Shown here piece by piece: positions 63,370-64,000 of a stretch of 64,000 nt of DNA. The notes under the pieces are model-generated. The model did no database searches. It saw only the letters and a program-made list of their open reading frames with translations, and was not told the DNA's origin. The stretch is from Nocardioides marmotae. GTDB taxonomy: Bacteria > Actinomycetota > Actinomycetes > Propionibacteriales > Nocardioidaceae. A program made the position numbers and the translations under genes. The first letter of the stretch is position 1, and every line of letters begins with the position of its first letter. The stretch covers positions 1,860,001-1,924,000 of the forward strand of contig NZ_CP053660.1 in the NCBI RefSeq assembly GCF_013177455.1, read 5' to 3'.

Positions 63370-64000
63370 TCAGCCGAGCCAGTCGGCGTAGAAGATGCCG
63401 AGGCCGGCCACGACGCAGAGCCCGGCGATGATCCAGAACCGGATGACGACGGTGACCTCGTCCCAGCCGAGGTGCTCGAAGTGGTGGTGGATGGGCGCGA
63501 TCCGGAAGATCCGGCGCCCGGTGCCGGTGACGCGCCGGGTGAGCTTGAACCAGCTCATCTGCAGCAGCACCGAGAGCGTCTCGAGCACGAACAGCCCGGC
63601 GATGACGGCCATCAGCAGCTCGGTCCGGGACATGATCGCCAGCCCGGCCAGGGCGCCGCCGAGGGCGAGCGAGCCGACGTCGCCCATGATGATCTGCGCC
63701 GGCTTGGCGTTCCACCACAGGAAGCCGATGCACGCCGCGGCGATCGCCGCCGAGGCGACCGCGAGGTCCAGCGGGTCGCGCACCTCATAGCACGACGCCC
63801 CCACGTCGGGGGAGCCGCAACGGTGGTTGTTCTGCCAGAAGTTCACGACGGCGTACGCCCCGAAGACCATCGCCGCCGTCCCCGCGAGCAGCCCGTCGGC
63901 GCCGTCGGCGAGGTTCGCGCCGTTGGAGGAGGCGGTCACGATGAACCAGATCAGCAGCAGGGCCACGACCAGGGGCAGCTTGATCCCCCAGTCGTGGGTG
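63370..64000 (-). CDS. mraY: Phospho-N-acetylmuramoyl-pentapeptide transferase MraY, C-terminal part
   Basis: About 210 C-terminal residues of MraY; the gene continues beyond the window. [13 protein letters not shown] is the metal/substrate Asp motif, [20 protein letters not shown] the second and [19 protein letters not shown] the third, all on cytoplasmic loops between membrane helices. MraY transfers phospho-MurNAc-pentapeptide to undecaprenyl phosphate, making lipid I. In most bacteria it lies in the dcw cluster next to murD; here the downstream gene is an unrelated acetyltransferase. It may be a second copy or a displaced gene. Confidence 0.92.
   Translation of the reverse strand, partial: THDWGIKLPLVVALLLIWFIVTASSNGANLADGADGLLAGTAAMVFGAYAVVNFWQNNHRCGSPDVGASCYEVRDPLDLAVASAAIAAACIGFLWWNAKPAQIIMGDVGSLALGGALAGLAIMSRTELLMAVIAGLFVLETLSVLLQMSWFKLTRRVTGTGRRIFRIAPIHHHFEHLGWDEVTVVIRFWIIAGLCVVAGLGIFYADWLG

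Overview
The window is very GC-rich, uses many GTG starts and has tightly overlapping operons. It also carries two complete Mce transport operons, MraY, FadE34, KstR and LigB-type proteins. This points to an actinobacterium, most probably a Nocardioides-like member of the Propionibacteriales. The genus is an inference; nothing in the window fixes it. No rRNA, tRNA, CRISPR array, integrase or transposase was found.

Layout. 1-6.6 kb: the end of a TesB thioesterase gene, an htdX-fabG4 / fadA2 fatty-acid module, an orphan histidine kinase and a TetR regulator with its operator. 6.6-13.8 kb: an ATP-dependent DNA ligase coupled to a 61-residue protein, a secreted M36 metalloprotease, an enoyl-CoA isomerase-like gene and an AlkA-type glycosylase. 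13.8-24.9 kb: a first Mce operon that starts with a secreted esterase, continues through yrbEA-yrbEB-mceABCDEF and is followed by an acyl-CoA carboxylase beta subunit. 25.1-36.8 kb: mixed genes (CMD-SDR pair, double SCP2 protein, a low-GC lipoprotein gene between inverted repeats, PLD enzyme, uvrB, MFS transporter, methyltransferase, TetR-FBP pair, MmcQ/YjbR protein, channel). 36.9-46.9 kb: a second, Mce4-type operon with two Mce-associated proteins. 46.9-50.4 kb: ferredoxin reductase, FdxD-like ferredoxin, Hsd4A-like and a second SDR, and a PPOX-fold protein. 50.6-57.4 kb: kstR, a four-gene glycosyltransferase/methyltransferase/QW-toroid/methyltransferase cassette, and fadE34. 57.4-64 kb: a TagF-like transferase, a lipase-like hydrolase, a wax ester/diacylglycerol acyltransferase, an epimerase-like SDR, a hexapeptide acetyltransferase and part of an mraY gene.

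How it works together. The TetR protein at 50601-51203 closely resembles mycobacterial KstR, the repressor of sterol catabolism. Six close matches to the KstR operator (TnnAACnnGTTnnA) lie in front of the Mce4 operon, the ferredoxin reductase operon, kstR and the glycosyltransferase cassette, fadE34, the acyltransferase and an enoyl-CoA isomerase gene. The right half of the window therefore reads as a sterol uptake, oxidation and storage regulon. The first Mce operon has no such box and looks like a separate lipid importer paired with an extracellular esterase. The most novel feature is the four-gene cassette sitting between kstR and fadE34, bounded on both sides by KstR boxes. Intergenic spaces between converging genes are filled by several families of palindromic or tandem repeats. 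Many genes have a TAnnnT hexamer 6-7 bp before the start codon, the geometry of leaderless transcripts, and this was used to choose several starts.
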